Source: Bifidobacterium sp. ESL0775 (GTDB lineage Bacteria; Actinomycetota; Actinomycetes; Actinomycetales; Bifidobacteriaceae). Taken from it: DNA of 64,000 nucleotides. Numbering within the stretch: the stretch's first letter is position 1; every line of letters begins with the position of its first letter. The position numbers and the translations under genes were made by a program. The notes beneath the pieces were generated by a model. The model was not told the origin of the DNA. It saw only the letters and a list, made by a program, of their open reading frames with translations, and did no database searches. Below are positions 18,516-28,113 of the stretch, one piece after another. The stretch spans positions 62,001 through 126,000 of the forward strand of contig NZ_CP113917.1 in the NCBI RefSeq assembly GCF_029395475.1. Reading direction: 5' to 3'.

Positions 18516-21383
18516 ATGGCTAAGAACACCAAAAATCAGCCAGACAACAATCAACCAATCACGCAGCCCGATGCCGCATTATTCACATCCGGAGTAGGGA
18601 CCAAAGGCCCCGAGGAACGTGATCTTCCCCAATCGCTCAAAGACGATCTCGCGCTGTGCCTTGAAATTCTGCGCACCGTGCTCGGGGAATACGACAAGAA
18701 CCTGCTCTCCACGTTCGACACCGTCCGCGACTATGCGGTCAAGGCGAGCGCCGAGCATTACGCGGAGACCATCGGCAAGGAAAAGCCCAAGGAAGACAAC
18801 CTGGAGAAGGCCGAAAAGGTCATCGACAGCCTCGACGTCCACGAAGCCCAGCTTCTCGCGCGAGCGCTCACCACGTACTTCCACCTGGCGAACCTCTGCG
18901 AGGAGAACTACCGCGTCTCCGTGCTGCACAAGCGCGAATCGAACGTGGGCGAGGACGCGGCCACCGATCCGGTCAACGAACTGACCGGCGCCTACCACCA
19001 GCTCATCAACGAGATGGGTCCGGCCAAGGCCAAGAAGCTTTTGAACAAGCTCGAGTTCCACCCGGTCTTCACCGCCCACCCCACCGAGGCCCGACGCAAG
19101 GCCGTCGAGGGCAAGATCCGCCGTATCGCCACGCTTCTGAGCGCCGGCAAGCTGCTGGGCGGAAGCGACAAGAAAGAGAACTACCGTCGCCTGTACAACG
19201 AGATCGACGCGCTTTTCCGCACCTCGCCGATCGGCGCCAAGAAGCCGACACCGGTCGAGGAAGCCGACACCATCATCGACATTTTCGACAACACGTTGTT
19301 CGACACCATCCCGCAGGTCTACCGCCGCTTCGACGATTGGATTCTCGGCGATCAGGCCGGAATCTCGGAGCCGCAGTGCCCCGCGTTCTTCCACCCTGGC
19401 TCCTGGATCGGCACCGACCGCGACGGCAACCCGAACGTCACCGCCAAGGTCAGCCGCGCCGTGGCACGCAAGTTCAGCGACCACGCCATCGAGGCGCTTG
19501 AGAAGGCGACCCGCACGGCCGGCACGAACCTTACGATGGAAGCCGTCACCACGCCTCCGAGCGACGAGCTCGTCAACCTCTGGAACCATCAGAAGGAGAT
19601 GAGCGAGCGCCTGACCGACAAGGCCGCAGCCACCTCTTCGCACGAGCTGCATCGCGCGGTCATGCTGGTCATGGCCGACCGTTTGCATTACACTGTGGTG
19701 CGCGACGCCGATCTTATGTACAAGAGCTGCGACGACTTCATCACCGACCTGAAGATCGTGCAGCGTTCGCTGGCGGCCGCCGGCGACAAGCGCGCGGCTT
19801 ATGGACCGGTGCAGGATGTCATCTGGAAGGCGCAGACCTTCGGATTCCATCTTGTCGAGACGGAATTCCGCCAGCACTCGCTCGTCCATTCCCGTGCCCT
19901 GGAGGACATCCGCGAGCACGGCCTGCACGGCGAACGTGGCGAACTGCAGCCGATGACGCACGAGGTGCTCGACACCTTCCGCGCACTCGGCGCCATCCAG
20001 AAGCGCAACGGCCAGAAAGCCGCACGCCGCTACATCATCTCGTTCACCAAGTCCGCGCAGAACATCCGCGACGTCTATGAGCTCAACCGCATGGCGTTCT
20101 CGAACCCCGAGGACGTGCCGACCATTGATGTCATCCCGCTCTTCGAGCAGCTTCAGGATCTCGAGAACTGCGTCGACGTGCTTGACGAAATGATCAAGAT
20201 CCCCGAGGTGCAGGCCCGTCTGAAGGCGACCGGCGGCAAGCTCGAGGTCATGCTCGGCTACTCCGACTCCTCCAAGGACGCCGGCCCCACCACCGCGACG
20301 CTCGCGCTGCATTCGGCGCAGGGACGCATCGCACAATGGGCCAAGAAGCACGACATCGACCTGACGCTCTTCCACGGACGCGGCGGCGCTGTCGGCCGTG
20401 GTGGCGGCCCTGCGAACCGCGCGGTGTTGGCCCAGCCGAAGGGCTCCGTCAACTGCCGCTTCAAGCTCACCGAACAGGGCGAGAGCATCTTCGCCCGCTA
20501 CGGCAACCAGGCGCTGGCCATCCGCCACGTCGAATCCGTCGCGGCGGCGATCTTGCTGCAGTCGGCTCCGAGCATGGAGAAGACGAACACCGAGATGACC
20601 AAGAAGTACTGGGGCATGGCCGAAAAGCTCGACGAATCGGCGCACAACCGCTTCCTCGACCTGATCAACGCCCCGGACTTCGCCCCATGGTTCTCCACGG
20701 TGACGCCGCTGACCGAAATCGGCCTGCTGCCGATCGGCTCACGCCCCGCCAAGCGCGGCCTCGGCGCCAAGTCGCTCGACGACCTGCGCACGATTCCGTG
20801 GGTGTTCTCCTGGGCTCAGGCTCGCATCAACTTGGCCGCCTGGTATGGCCTCGGGACCGCGTGCGAAGATTTCGGCGACCTCAAGACGCTGCGCAGCGCC
20901 TACAAGGAATGGCCGGTATTCTCCACGTTCATCGACAACATCGAGATGTCGCTGGCCAAGACCGATGAGCGCATCGCCAAGATGTACCTGGCGCTGGGCG
21001 ATCGCGACGACTTGCGCGACAAGGTCTTGAACGAGATGGAACTCACCCGCAAGTGGGTGCTCGCCATCGTCGGCGACGACTGGCCGCTGCAGCACCGCCA
21101 CGTGCTCGGCCAGGCCGTCCGTGTGCGTTCGCCGTACGTCGACATTCTTTCCGTCATCCAGGTGCTCGCCCTGCGCGACCAGCGTGCGTTGCAGAAGAAG
21201 CAGGACGCCGAAAAAGCCGCCAAGGCGAAAGCCAACGGCGAGAACCCGGCCGAGGCAGGCGCCGTCGAGCCCAAGAAGACGGACAACGATGAGCTGGCCC
21301 GCGACCAACAGCGCGGCGGCTACACCTACCTCATCCTCTGCACGGTTTCCGGCGTGGCCGCCGGCCTGCAGAACACCGGCTGA
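18516..21383 (+). CDS. ppc: Phosphoenolpyruvate carboxylase
   Basis: 955 residues. ATG 18516 follows a near-perfect ribosome-binding site (AAGGAGGTCTGA). It converts PEP and bicarbonate to oxaloacetate, the main anaplerotic step in organisms with a partial TCA cycle. Active-site motifs are present: VFTAHPTEARR (catalytic His), LGYSDSSKDAGP, and the LFHGRGGAVGRGGGP loop. The C-terminus ends canonically in QNTG. Near the C-terminus an Ala/Lys-rich charged insert of about 30 residues (KKQDAEKAAKAKANGENP and following) interrupts the otherwise standard sequence, as sometimes seen in actinobacteria. A hairpin region follows the stop. Confidence 0.98.
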   Translation: MAKNTKNQPDNNQPITQPDAALFTSGVGTKGPEERDLPQSLKDDLALCLEILRTVLGEYDKNLLSTFDTVRDYAVKASAEHYAETIGKEKPKEDNLEKAEKVIDSLDVHEAQLLARALTTYFHLANLCEENYRVSVLHKRESNVGEDAATDPVNELTGAYHQLINEMGPAKAKKLLNKLEFHPVFTAHPTEARRKAVEGKIRRIATLLSAGKLLGGSDKKENYRRLYNEIDALFRTSPIGAKKPTPVEEADTIIDIFDNTLFDTIPQVYRRFDDWILGDQAGISEPQCPAFFHPGSWIGTDRDGNPNVTAKVSRAVARKFSDHAIEALEKATRTAGTNLTMEAVTTPPSDELVNLWNHQKEMSERLTDKAAATSSHELHRAVMLVMADRLHYTVVRDADLMYKSCDDFITDLKIVQRSLAAAGDKRAAYGPVQDVIWKAQTFGFHLVETEFRQHSLVHSRALEDIREHGLHGERGELQPMTHEVLDTFRALGAIQKRNGQKAARRYIISFTKSAQNIRDVYELNRMAFSNPEDVPTIDVIPLFEQLQDLENCVDVLDEMIKIPEVQARLKATGGKLEVMLGYSDSSKDAGPTTATLALHSAQGRIAQWAKKHDIDLTLFHGRGGAVGRGGGPANRAVLAQPKGSVNCRFKLTEQGESIFARYGNQALAIRHVESVAAAILLQSAPSMEKTNTEMTKKYWGMAEKLDESAHNRFLDLINAPDFAPWFSTVTPLTEIGLLPIGSRPAKRGLGAKSLDDLRTIPWVFSWAQARINLAAWYGLGTACEDFGDLKTLRSAYKEWPVFSTFIDNIEMSLAKTDERIAKMYLALGDRDDLRDKVLNEMELTRKWVLAIVGDDWPLQHRHVLGQAVRVRSPYVDILSVIQVLALRDQRALQKKQDAEKAAKAKANGENPAEAGAVEPKKTDNDELARDQQRGGYTYLILCTVSGVAAGLQNTG

Positions 21384-21407
21384 GTTACTCTGTCAATAAG
21401 CGCCAAG

Positions 21408-21452
21408 CGAAGTCCTGCTGAAACGAATCCTTTGGATTCCAGCGGGGCTTCG
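21408..21452 (+). terminator. Putative terminator hairpin after ppc
   Basis: GAAGTCCTGCTG pairs with CAGCGGGGCTTC (some G-T pairs), and an inner GAATCC/GGATTC hairpin is nested in the loop. There is no T-tract, so termination efficiency is uncertain. Confidence 0.5.
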
Positions 21453-21598
21453 TCATATCAGGCAGAAACCTCTCTCGTTGAACTCACACATTTAAATCAT
21501 TGTTTCAGAAATCCCCAATCCAATTTTCATAGATAAGCTTCCACGTATAATAAAAGCCATACAGAATTGGCGAAGGAAACAGGGAGGGGATTGATACT

Positions 21599-23231
21599 GT
21601 GCCAGACGAGGACGACTTACAGCTACTGAATGAACTTATCAGCGAATGGGAAAACGAAATCGTCGAGTTCAAAGAAGCGAGCGGTAATTTCTCCACCGAC
21701 GAAATCGGAAGGTACTTTTCTGCACTTTCCAATGAGGCAAACCTCCGCGGAGCAGCAAGTGCATGGCTCGTCTTTGGCGTCAAAGACAAGATGCACCAAA
21801 TTGTCGGAACACCTTAACCAGCTCAAAGCCCAAATAGCACAGAGCACCGAACCGACTTCTTCGTTTCGAAGCATCCGAGTCGTCGATACCGTCCAAGGCC
21901 GCGTCATCCTTTTCGAGATTCCTCCAGCGCCAAAAGGCCTGCCGGTTTCCTGGCATGGCCATTGGTACGGGAGGCACGGCGAAAGCCTTTCACCATTGGA
22001 AATCGGGAAAATCGAGAAGATACGGTCACAGACAATCGCGACAGATTGGACCGCAGAAATCATTCCCGGGGCAACCGTTGCCGATCTGGACAAAGAAGCA
22101 CTCGCCCATGCCCGTGCGGCGTTTGCAACAGCCCATGCAAACCGTATTGACGAGAAAGAGGTCGAGGCTTGGAGCGACAAGGAGTTCCTTGCGAAAGCTC
22201 ATATCACACGTGACGGCGGCATCACGCGGGCATGTTTGTTGTTGCTCGGTTCTCCGGAATCCGCTTTCAACTATCTACCCGCATACATGCTTGAAATCAC
22301 TTGGAAACTAGTCGGGCAGGAACAGGCTTACGAGCACTTCGGGCTACCGTTCCTTCTGAGCACCACGACGTTGTACCAACGAATTCGCAACGTACAGATC
22401 AGACTTATGCCTGCTAATCAGCTACTTCCCCAGGAAGTTGCGAAATACGATGAGAAATCAGTGTTTGAAGCAATGCATAATTGTATTGCACATCAGGACT
22501 ACACGCAGCGAGGTCGCATCGTCATCACCGAGTATCCCGACAAACTCACCTTCGAGAACCTTGGCTCTTTCTTCGACGGCGAACCCGACGACTATGTGCT
22601 TCGCAATCGCACACCGCGGCAATACCGGAACCCGTTCCTCGTTTCTGCGATGAAGGAACTCAACATGATCGACTATATGGGTTATGGCATCAACAAGATG
22701 AACCACGTGCAAGCCAAGCGCTATCTACCATTGCCCGACTACGATTTGAGCGAACCAGGCGGAGTGAAACTCACGATGTATGGGGAAGTAGTCGACCCTG
22801 CATACACGCAGATGCTTCTGCAACGCACGGATCTCGAGTTTGAAGACGTGCTCGCGCTGGATCGCGTGCAGAAGGGCCTGCGCATACCACGAGATGAGGC
22901 CAGACGCCTGCACAAAGAAAATCTTATAGAGGGACGCTCACCGCATTTGAGCGTAGCAGCTCAAGTCGCTGCCGCCACAAACCAGCAGGTTTCTTACATT
23001 CGCAATCGAACTTTTAACGACGAATACTATATGAAGCAAATCGTTACCTATTTGGAGAGCTTCGGGAAAGCCACCCGGAGAGATATCAATGAGCTAATAA
23101 AACCAGAGCTGGGTGACAACCTAAGCGACGAACAGAAGAACCGCAAAGTTCATAACCTTTTGAGTAAAATGCGCATAAACGACATGATTCATTCTCACGG
23201 GTCGCGCCGCGACACTATATGGACCTTATAA
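21599..23231 (+). pseudogene. AlbA_2/Schlafen-type protein, frameshifted
   Basis: Two overlapping frames together make one AlbA_2 protein. The first (GTG 21599, ribosome-binding site GGGAGGGGA) encodes the start of the AlbA_2 domain (NEIVEFKEASGNF; AWLVFGVKDKMHQIVGT) and stops at 21817. The homologous continuation appears in another frame from about 21820 (LNQLKAQIAQST...GRVILFEIPPAPKG) and runs to 23231 with a GHKL-like region (VFEAMHNCIAHQDYT; LTFENLGSFF) and a helical/winged-helix C-terminus. A few residues seem lost at the junction, so this looks like a small deletion rather than programmed frameshifting. It may be inactive, or the downstream ~470 residues may be made alone. It differs clearly from the intact gene at 14.4-15.9 kb. 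Confidence 0.75.
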
Positions 23232-23265
23232 CAAATAGAAATTTAACAAATAAAAAAACAATGGA

Positions 23266-23690
23266 ATTAACCAATAAATTAAAAGCGGCGCACATTGGTT
23301 CATACCGTTATAAGCTCTCAAAACCTTTGATTTCACGGGGTTTGCGGTCTTTCAACAAAAATAAAACTAAGTTAAATTAGGAGCAAATTAACCAATACTA
23401 AACCATAAAATTCCCCAATAGATGCTTTAGATTGTTTCAATTGGAACACAGGTATCGCTCAAATTCTTTATTTCACAGGGTTTTCGAGCTTTTCTACGCC
23501 AAACAGGCATCGGGGAAATTAACCGAAATTAACTAATCCATTCCCCTGATATTTAACCAACTTTTACCCCCTATCGGCCGAATCCATGAATCGTCTCAAC
23601 CGCGAAAACGGCTATCCCACTGGGTTTCGACGCCGGCAAGGGCGAATGTGGTTTAATGTCAACCAACCGAAATCAACCGACTATTTAACC
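23266..23690. repeat. Degenerate repeats of about 120-132 bp, three copies plus a fragment
   Basis: ATTAACC(A/G)A recurs at 23266, 23387 and 23518, with a fragment from about 23650. Within each copy TTTCACGGGGTTT (23331), TTTCACAGGGTTT (23471) and CCCACTGGGTTT (23616) mark a second conserved block after CTC(T)CAA. The copies are diverged. The AT-rich 740 bp between the broken AlbA_2 gene and the next ATPase contains no other gene. Confidence 0.5.
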
Positions 23691-23786
23691 GGCTATTGAC
23701 GCTACCCAACACGACAAGAATCACAAGCTGGCATATTCGCAGATTTTTCCGACTTGATTTTCCATACCCTTCAATCACTAAAATCA

Positions 23787-23935
23787 GTGAAAACGTGTAA
23801 GCAAGTGCCCAAAATATTAGTGAAAACGTACATAAATCTACCTAAAAGTGCAATGAAAACGTACATGAAACAGCTCAAAACACCAATGAAAATGTGTATG
23901 ATAGAGATAGAAATAGGTATGAAAGCGTGCAGCAC
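23787..23935. repeat. Five-copy 33 bp array (G/A)TGAAAACGTACAT before the ATPase gene
   Basis: The word (G/A)TGAAA(A/G)(C/T)GT(G/A)(T/C)A begins at 23787, 23820, 23853, 23886 and 23919, exactly 33 bp apart, each with a ~13-15 bp conserved part and a divergent remainder. The last copy ends about 35 bp before the ATG of the DUF4143 ATPase. Since 33 is a multiple of three, an open frame (23754-23957) crosses it and would encode an 11-residue repeat rich in Lys/Met/Thr; I regard that as a by-product. Likely a multi-site operator. Confidence 0.8.
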
Positions 23936-23969
23936 TACTCTAAAAACGTTGGAATAAGGCGGAAACGAC

Positions 23970-25289
23970 ATGAAACGACAATTGATGGCAAAATTGGCGG
24001 AATGGAAAGACAGTCCACAACGTAAGCCACTGGTACTTGATGGCGCCCGCCAAACTGGCAAAACATGGCTCGCCCAGGAATTCGGACACACTCATTTCAA
24101 GCACCTTGCTTACGTTTCGCTGCAAGACAACGAAGCCATGAAAACGCTGTTCGAAGGTTCATTGTTGCCAGAGCGCCTAATTCCTGGTATCGCGTTGGCT
24201 GCCGGTACCAAAATTGACCCAAATGACACTTTGATCGTGCTTGACGAGGTGCAGGAAGTACCGCGTGCAGTGGAATCGCTGAAATACTTCGCTGAAAACG
24301 CACCGGAATACCCAATCATCGCAACCGGCTCGACACTCGGCATCACTATTCACCGCAACGTTTCATTCCCTGTCGGCAAAGTCGATATCCTGCGCCTTTA
24401 TCCACTAACGTTCCGGGAGTTCCTCGACGCTTGCGGCCAGAATGAGCTGTTGCAGATTCTTGACAACGCCGACACCGACATGATGACCGTGTTCCACGAG
24501 AAGTTCATGGAATATCTCAAGTATTACATGGTGGTTGGTGGCATGCCTGAGGCCGTACAGACCTTCGTCAATACTTATCCTGGCGTCGATTTCTCCGCTA
24601 TCACGCGCATCCAAGCCGCCATCGAACGCGGCTATCGTAGCGATTTTTCGAAATATCCCGATGACATGCCGCAAGGTTTTCCGTTGCGTCTGGCACAATT
24701 GTGGGATTCTCTGCCCCGCCAACTCTCGCATGAGAACAAGAAATTTGCGTATAATGCCATCAAGAAAGGCGCACGAGGACGCGAATACGACCTTGCGATC
24801 CAGCGTTTGCAGGATTCGTCACTCGTCACGAAGATTCCGCGAGTGCAAACCGTCGAATACCCGCTGGCAATATTCGAGGACCAATCCGCCTTCAAACTTT
24901 TCGTACTCGACGTGGGCCTATTACGCGAAATGAGCGGCATCGCGCCGCAAGTCATCCTCAACGGCGACGAGGTATTCCGTACAGCCAAAGGCGCGCTGGC
25001 CGAGCAACTCATCTGCCAAGAACTCATCGCTGCTGGTTTCACACCCTATTATTGGACCGACACCAACGCCACCCACGAGCTAGACTTCATCATCCAGCTC
25101 GCCGATAAAGTTATGCCGATTGAGGTCAAAGCCGGCACAAACCTCAATGCAACCAGCCTCAAATACGCGATAAAAAAGTTCGGCCTACCATCCGCCGTCC
25201 GTTTTTCATCCCTCGCCCCACGCCACGACGGCTCCATCTACGATTTACCGCTGTACGCCGTGGCTGTATTAAATCAACAAAATATATAA
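23970..25289 (+). CDS. DUF4143-type AAA ATPase (first of two)
   Basis: 439 residues. ATG 23970 lies behind AAGGCGGAAA. Walker A is GARQTGKTW, Walker B is TLIVLDEVQE, and the sensor region reads IIATGSTLGI. The middle is a helical/winged region, and the C-terminus has a PD-(D/E)XK-like signature (HELDFII...MPIEVKAGT). This is the common ATP-binding DUF4143 architecture, abundant in gut bacteria and without an established function; mobile-element or defence roles have been proposed. It differs in sequence from the second ATPase at 26.6 kb. Together with abiH 21 bp downstream it may form one transcription unit. Confidence 0.88.
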   Translation: MKRQLMAKLAEWKDSPQRKPLVLDGARQTGKTWLAQEFGHTHFKHLAYVSLQDNEAMKTLFEGSLLPERLIPGIALAAGTKIDPNDTLIVLDEVQEVPRAVESLKYFAENAPEYPIIATGSTLGITIHRNVSFPVGKVDILRLYPLTFREFLDACGQNELLQILDNADTDMMTVFHEKFMEYLKYYMVVGGMPEAVQTFVNTYPGVDFSAITRIQAAIERGYRSDFSKYPDDMPQGFPLRLAQLWDSLPRQLSHENKKFAYNAIKKGARGREYDLAIQRLQDSSLVTKIPRVQTVEYPLAIFEDQSAFKLFVLDVGLLREMSGIAPQVILNGDEVFRTAKGALAEQLICQELIAAGFTPYYWTDTNATHELDFIIQLADKVMPIEVKAGTNLNATSLKYAIKKFGLPSAVRFSSLAPRHDGSIYDLPLYAVAVLNQQNI

Positions 25290-25310
25290 CGATATATTCT
25301 CAAATGTAGT

Positions 25311-26570
25311 ATGGTATTCTTCATGGTCAAAGAACTAGACTCATCACCAAATCAACTTATAATTCTTGGCAATGGATTCGATCTCGCTTGCGGACTTAAA
25401 TCCTCTTACTCTAGTTTTTTCAGAGATCGATACAGCTTACATCATTGGAATACAGAAAGCACTGATATAGGAATCATCAACGACCTACTCTTAAAGAGTG
25501 GAACACTAAGCACTAAATTTTGGAAGATAGATTCGCCAACTATATGGGACATTATATTTCTTTCAAATTGTAAAACTACTCAAGAAAGCGAAACGAATTG
25601 GTGCGATATCGAAACGCTTATTCAAAGTTCAATTGACTATTGGTATAGTGAACCATATTGGGATGATTATTCGCCCGGACCATGGACATTACAGTATTGG
25701 ATAAATGGTGGAAAAGAACATTCGGACCATCCTGAATTTGCATCTTATATTGAAGATTTCCTTATTCATGAGGGGAAACTAGTGAACGCCTCAGCAAAAA
25801 CATTTCTCAATGAATTAAAGACTCAACTCAATCAACTTGAAAAAGCATTCGGCCGTTATCTTAATACTTACTATGCTTTTACTAAATTTCCTGGCCAATA
25901 TTCCAACCCAAACAAAGAAGATGAGCGTCAAAAACAAGTACAAAATCAGAAAATACCTACTTATCAAAAATACGCAAGGGGATTGTTGAAGACCATACGC
26001 GGTAAAAATATACGTGGGAATCCACAATTATGTTCTGTTTTATCGTTCAATTTTACGACGCCTTTCACCGAGAACGCGAAAAATAATGATCTCGTTCGCA
26101 ATATTCACGGGATAACAGAATATCCAATTTTCGGTATCGATCCTGTTTACACAGACCGAGATGGCACTACTCACGTTATTACCGATGAGAGAAGTGCCTT
26201 CACTAAAAGTTTTCGAGTCCTGGAGCTACCTACAGATCGACGATACGAAAAAACCCTTCATCCATTTAGAAGTGATGAACCACTTGATTTTATTAAATTC
26301 TTTGGTCATTCACTTGGAGATGCGGACTATTCTTATTTCCGCACACTTTTTGATGACGTTGATTTAGTAAACGGTAATACCGCACTTATGTTCCTCTACA
26401 CAGATGACAGTGTAAGAACTGACCTAAACACAAACGTAACACATCTCATTAATAAATATGCTTCCGACCTCCCTTCACAAAATCAGCGTACAGATTTAAT
26501 GACTAAGCTGATGCTCGAAGGAAGACTCAGCATTTTAAAAATTCAAGATCCGAAAGAAACGAATCAATAA
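25311..26570 (+). CDS. abiH: AbiH family abortive-infection protein
   Basis: 419 residues from ATG 25311 (a second ATG at 25323 is equally possible; neither has a clear ribosome-binding site). The N-terminus QLIILGNGFDLACGLKSSY is the AbiH signature; the C-terminal part has an IHGI ... PIFGID segment and FFGHSLGDADYSYFRTLF, both typical of the family. AbiH was described in Lactococcus as a phage abortive-infection factor; its biochemical activity is not established. The gene is strikingly AT-rich compared with its neighbours, with codon use to match, which points to horizontal acquisition. It follows the DUF4143 ATPase by 21 bp and converges with the second ATPase. Confidence 0.85.
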   Translation: MVFFMVKELDSSPNQLIILGNGFDLACGLKSSYSSFFRDRYSLHHWNTESTDIGIINDLLLKSGTLSTKFWKIDSPTIWDIIFLSNCKTTQESETNWCDIETLIQSSIDYWYSEPYWDDYSPGPWTLQYWINGGKEHSDHPEFASYIEDFLIHEGKLVNASAKTFLNELKTQLNQLEKAFGRYLNTYYAFTKFPGQYSNPNKEDERQKQVQNQKIPTYQKYARGLLKTIRGKNIRGNPQLCSVLSFNFTTPFTENAKNNDLVRNIHGITEYPIFGIDPVYTDRDGTTHVITDERSAFTKSFRVLELPTDRRYEKTLHPFRSDEPLDFIKFFGHSLGDADYSYFRTLFDDVDLVNGNTALMFLYTDDSVRTDLNTNVTHLINKYASDLPSQNQRTDLMTKLMLEGRLSILKIQDPKETNQ

Positions 26571-26624
26571 AAAATATTCCCGTCGCCTCTTGCGCTTATT
26601 GACGCGCAAAAGATTCTGGCCTCT

Positions 26625-27815
26625 TCACACCACAAGCTGAGCAGCATCGTCCAGCGTTAGCAACCGACCGAAACGGGTGGTGAGGGGTTGATCGCCGCCG
26701 TAGACGACGATGCGACGGTCGGTGGGTAGGCCGATGGTTTCGCCTAGCTCGTCGACTCGAGCGAAAGCGTGCAAATCGTAGGTGGCAGAAGCTTTGACTT
26801 CGACCAGATACTGAACCTCGCCGCCTTTTTCTATTATCAAGTCGACTTCCTTTTGGTTGGTGTCACGCCAGAAATAGAGGGTCGGCTTTCGGCCGCGCAC
26901 GTAGTATTCCTTGGCGACCGCATTGATTACCGTGTTCTCGAAGAGCGGCCCACGGTACTTGCTCAAGGCGAGGCTTTCCGGTGAATCGATACCCAGCAGG
27001 TAAGCGGCCAATCCGGTGTCGTAAAAATACAGTTTCGGAGTCTTCACCAGACGCTTGCCATAATTCTTGTAATACGGATAAATTCGATAGACAATGAAAC
27101 TGGATTCGAGCACGGAAAGCCAGTCCTCGACCGTTTTCCTGTCGATTTCACAAGCCTTGGCCAACGCCGAATAATTAAGTAGCTCACCGTCGCGCACTGC
27201 ACATTGCACCAAAAAGTTCTCAAAAGCCGCCAGTTTGCGTACACCGAGCTCGGCCCGGACATCACGCTCGAGGTAGGTATTGATATAGTTCGGGAAATAA
27301 TCGGCTGGTTTGATTTTGGAATCGTAAAGCCTGGGATATCCGCCTCGCCACATCCATTCGTCCATCGCACCGGGGTTCCTACCGGCATCCTTGAGCTCTG
27401 CCCGAGAGAAGGGCATAAGGTAAAGTAGCGCGACACGACCGGCAAGCGATTGCGAGATCGACTTCATCAACAGAAAATTCTGCGAGCCAGAAAGGATGAA
27501 CTGCCCGGGTTCCTGCCGGCGTTCGTCGACAATGCCCTGAAGGTACGAGAAAAGTTCCGGCACACGCTGAGCCTCATCGAAAATGACGTGATTGCCATAC
27601 TGACTGAAGAATGTGTCGGGATCGGTCTGCGCGAGTGCCCGCAGTTTCGGATTCTCAAGCGAAACATAGGTGTAGTCACTGAACACTTCGCGAAGCAGAG
27701 TGGTTTTGCCAGTCTGCCGTGCGCCAGTAAGCGAAATGACAGGAAACTGCTCGGCAAGTTCCCGCATTTTTGCCGTGATTTTCCGAGGAACCATTTTCAC
27801 GTTAACTTCACTCAT
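26625..27815 (-). CDS. DUF4143-type AAA ATPase (second of two)
   Basis: 396 residues from ATG 27815 (MSEVNVKMVPRK); the frame extends to a GTG at 27845, but that lies within repeat DNA. Walker A is GARQTGKTTLL, Walker B HVIFDEAQRVPE, and the sensor ILSGSQNFLL. A winged-helix-like segment follows (DGELLNYSALAKACEIDRKT), then a C-terminal nuclease-like signature (NQKEVDLIIEKGG ... YLVEVKAS). It belongs to a different DUF4143 branch from the 24 kb gene. A 23 bp repeat array directly precedes the start, suggesting tight control of transcription. Confidence 0.9.
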   Translation of the reverse strand: MSEVNVKMVPRKITAKMRELAEQFPVISLTGARQTGKTTLLREVFSDYTYVSLENPKLRALAQTDPDTFFSQYGNHVIFDEAQRVPELFSYLQGIVDERRQEPGQFILSGSQNFLLMKSISQSLAGRVALLYLMPFSRAELKDAGRNPGAMDEWMWRGGYPRLYDSKIKPADYFPNYINTYLERDVRAELGVRKLAAFENFLVQCAVRDGELLNYSALAKACEIDRKTVEDWLSVLESSFIVYRIYPYYKNYGKRLVKTPKLYFYDTGLAAYLLGIDSPESLALSKYRGPLFENTVINAVAKEYYVRGRKPTLYFWRDTNQKEVDLIIEKGGEVQYLVEVKASATYDLHAFARVDELGETIGLPTDRRIVVYGGDQPLTTRFGRLLTLDDAAQLVV

Positions 27816-27832
27816 AATTGGCCTATTCTCAA

Positions 27833-27981
27833 CAATTATCGTCACCTATTCCACAATTAACATAAGTGCTACTACCCAATTAACATAAACCCTACTCCAC
27901 AATTAACATAAAGTCCATTCCACAATTAACATGGGTTCTACTACCCAATTAACATAAACCCTACTCCACAATTTGCATAAA
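27833..27981. promoter_or_regulatory. 23 bp direct-repeat array CAATTAACATAA upstream of the ATPase
   Basis: CAATTAACAT starts at 27854, 27877, 27900, 27923 and 27946, exactly 23 bp apart, with a variant CAATTTGCATAA at 27969 and a degenerate CAATTATC at 27833. The linkers alternate between two forms ending CTACTACC and CTACTCCA. The array begins 18 bp upstream of the minus-strand start ATG 27815 and so overlaps its promoter. Inferred role: cooperative operator. Confidence 0.88.
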
Positions 27982-28113
27982 TATCCACGCCTAAGCCAAG
28001 CGGCAAGAACACAAATATGGTCGGTCTCATCGCCGAACGTTCAGTAAACTTAGACATCAAGCTATATATCGGTTTCGTTGTGTATCGGCAGATACAAGAT
28101 TGATTCAGCCTTC

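Noticed and set aside
21790..21830. Programmed +1 frameshift in the AlbA_2 gene
   Set aside because: No slippery sequence or structure is visible and residues seem to be missing at the junction, so a deletion is the simpler reading.
23754..23957. Small repeat-protein gene of 67 codons
   Set aside because: It exists because the 33 bp period is a multiple of three; no ribosome-binding site is seen, and the coding quality is poor. Kept as an alternative in the findings only.
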